From the NCBI GenBank assembly GCA_017861215.1, contig JAGFXN010000113.1, positions 1 through 8,014 on the forward strand: DNA of 8,014 nt, given 5' to 3'. The notes below the pieces were generated by a model, which saw only the letters and a list, made by a program, of their open reading frames with translations, was not told the DNA's origin and made no database searches. The position numbers and the translations under genes were made by a program. Below are positions 6,752 to 8,014 of the stretch, one piece after another (the first letter of the stretch is position 1; every line of letters starts with the position of its first letter). This stretch comes from Deltaproteobacteria bacterium. GTDB lineage: Bacteria; Desulfobacterota; Desulfuromonadia; Geobacterales; DSM-12255.

Positions 6752-6780
6752 ACTATAGTAAACATATCGTTATTCACCAA
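6752..6780 (-). promoter_or_regulatory. Sigma70-like promoter of the cytochrome operon
   Basis: Read on the minus strand, TTGGTG (6775-6780) and TATAGT (6752-6757) are separated by exactly 17 nt, a good match to -35/-10 elements. Transcription would start near 6745, giving a leader of about 31 nt before extM. The -10 lies inside the 8-bp palindrome ACTATAGT (6752-6759), which could be incidental. It sits between the rhodanese terminator and the first operon gene, where a promoter is required. Confidence 0.55.
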
Positions 6781-6803
6781 GATGTTTCGTACTGTGCCAA
6801 GGT

Positions 6804-6835
6804 AAAAAAAGACCGACGGAAGGAGGCCGTCGGTC
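6804..6835 (-). terminator. Intrinsic terminator of the rhodanese gene
   Basis: On the minus strand a perfect 9-bp GC-rich stem (GACCGACGG at 6827-6835 as transcribed, pairing with CCGTCGGTC at 6811-6819) closes a 7-nt loop and is followed directly by seven U (6804-6810). It lies 51 nt after the rhodanese stop. This is a textbook Rho-independent terminator, and it means the rhodanese and the cytochrome operon are mostly transcribed separately. Confidence 0.92.
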
Positions 6836-6886
6836 AGAACAATACAGGAGGTGGTTGTGAAAGGGCAGACGGTCATCGGTGCCGAA

Positions 6887-8014
6887 TTAACAGCCGCCAC
6901 CGCCTGATCCTGCCGGACCGGCAGAACCGCTGGCTGCAGGACTTTTGTAGGCAGCATCCTCAGTCTCGATCTGATTGGCGCGGGGGTCGCTTGTCGTGGT
7001 GAAAAGGCCGACGGCAATCAGATCAACGGGGAGCGCTTCGATATGGTTCATTGTCAAGACCGTCGGCGTGCCGGCAATGGCAACGGTCTGGCCGAGGTTA
7101 TACACGACCAGTTCGGAGAGTCCCGGGACGTCCGTGGCCCAGACGGCGGCTGGCGGAAGTTTGCCGCCGTTGTCGGCGCTCGTTGACATCTGCCCCCACT
7201 GACTCCAGGAACCGTCATACCAGACGGCGTTCCAACCGAGGATACCGTCCAGGACAAAGAATTCTGAAGAAGCGATGTAACCGGTCCGGCAGTACACGTA
7301 AGCCGTCTTGGTGGCATCCATGCCGGCTGCGGCAAACTTGCTTTTCAGGCTGGTTGCCGTTCCGTCGTCTAGAGGGAAAAAGCGGTTAGCGTTGTCCTTG
7401 TCGTAAAGGGACGTATAGGGAACAGCTTTGGCGTTTTTCATGTGGCCTTCGAAGACCACGTAATCAGTAGTTACCGGAGGAGTGCCGGCATTTGGCGCAA
7501 AGACGCCCAGGGTTGCACCCGGCGTGCCCTCATACGGTCCGGACGACCGGGCATCAATGATTGCCTGCTTTGTCGCATCGTAGTTTGCTACCGCTGCGAT
7601 CATCTCTCCCAGCGAAGCCCTCAATTTTGCCTGGACCCTGTTTTTGCCATCCGGAGTGACGCCGTATTTCGAACGGGCAATAGTCGGGGTTGCCGAGGTT
7701 AACGCATACACTGCCTTCCAGCCGGCATCCCCGCCGTCCAGAACTTTCAAACGCTCCTTGGGAAAACCCCAGTAGCGGAAGGTGGCATAGCCCCTGGTCG
7801 CATTATAAACAGGATCGAAAGAGGATGCCGTAAAAACTATGGTGGTGTTTTTATCTATGCCGCAGCGTTGAATAAGTGCATCCATTTTGCTGCCATCCGC
7901 CACCATGGTGGATGATGCAGCCACAGCTTCAATACGTGTTTGCACTATCTCTGCCGGATCGACGTAAATGGCGCCGGGGATATGCCCTCGTTCGTAGAAG
8001 TCTTTGGCGGCTGT
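6887..8014 (-). CDS. extH: Two-domain rhodanese sulfurtransferase (ExtH-like), 5' end outside window
   Basis: The frame is open to the right edge, giving 375 residues without the N-terminus, so any signal peptide or lipobox is out of view. Domain 1 begins at the edge with GHIPGAIYVD (10-19) and ends at KVLDGGDAGW. Its catalytic loop reads VFTASSFDP (60-68) with no Cys, so it is inactive as a sulfurtransferase. Domain 2 has the active loop CRTGYIAS (Cys codon 7289-7291, residue about 242) and the thiosulfate-sulfurtransferase signature YDGSWSQWG. The protein should transfer sulfur, or a similar chalcogen, through a persulfide on that Cys. The C-terminus is a Gly/Ala/Ser-rich tail ending in GGGGC, outside the rhodanese fold. 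Ext clusters encode a rhodanese-like lipoprotein called ExtH, and proximity to the extM-Q-like operon suggests that name. It remains tentative because the N-terminus is not visible. Confidence 0.93.
   Translation of the reverse strand, partial: TAAKDFYERGHIPGAIYVDPAEIVQTRIEAVAASSTMVADGSKMDALIQRCGIDKNTTIVFTASSFDPVYNATRGYATFRYWGFPKERLKVLDGGDAGWKAVYALTSATPTIARSKYGVTPDGKNRVQAKLRASLGEMIAAVANYDATKQAIIDARSSGPYEGTPGATLGVFAPNAGTPPVTTDYVVFEGHMKNAKAVPYTSLYDKDNANRFFPLDDGTATSLKSKFAAAGMDATKTAYVYCRTGYIASSEFFVLDGILGWNAVWYDGSWSQWGQMSTSADNGGKLPPAAVWATDVPGLSELVVYNLGQTVAIAGTPTVLTMNHIEALPVDLIAVGLFTTTSDPRANQIETEDAAYKSPAASGSAGPAGSGGGGC

Noticed and set aside
6784..6800. TTGGCAC on the minus strand as a sigma54 -24 element
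   Set aside because: No GC dinucleotide at the required -12 spacing. The sequence there reads AA.
6745..7017. Minus-strand 90-codon frame over the end of the rhodanese gene and the intergenic region
   Set aside because: It runs through the strong terminator and is out of frame with the clear rhodanese coding sequence.

Overview
The window looks like chromosome from a Geobacterales-type organism (Desulfuromonadia). The reasons are two periplasmic multiheme c-type cytochromes with 12 and 10 CXXCH motifs, a menaquinol-type bc complex encoded with them, a two-domain exported-type rhodanese, and moderately high GC. The species cannot be named from the sequence alone.

Layout, left to right. Positions 1-126 hold an open + frame that may be the 3' end of an unrecognised gene. 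A + strand AAA+ ATPase of the DUF815 family lies at 186-1100. It converges on a small AT-rich VOC/glyoxalase-fold gene at 1173-1553 (-), with a perfect hairpin between the two. From 1621 to 6714 a tightly packed - strand operon runs right to left: a dodecaheme lipoprotein cytochrome, a decaheme cytochrome, a Rieske protein, a b6-type cytochrome b, and a short subunit-IV-like protein fused to a triheme cytochrome c. A sigma70-like promoter (6752-6780) precedes it, and a strong intrinsic terminator (6804-6835) separates it from an upstream - strand rhodanese gene that runs off the right edge.

The gene content and order match the extM-N-O-P-Q part of the Geobacter extH-S cluster, which is annotated as a selenite/tellurite reduction operon and linked to extracellular electron transfer. 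The rhodanese would be ExtH-like. The names rest on remembered family composition and order, not on a search. The expected flow is menaquinol to cytochrome b/Rieske (ExtP/ExtO), then the triheme cytochrome c (ExtQ), then the periplasmic multiheme wires (ExtN, ExtM) towards the outer membrane.

The most notable observation is that this otherwise tidy operon carries two reading-frame lesions. extQ has an apparent 1-nt deletion at a TTT run (2385-2387), between its membrane part and its heme part. extN has an in-frame TAA (3837-3839) followed by 61 further codons that look like its natural C-terminus and keep similarity to the paralogous part of ExtM. Either the operon is at an early stage of decay, or these are sequence errors, or the products are made by recoding or reinitiation.
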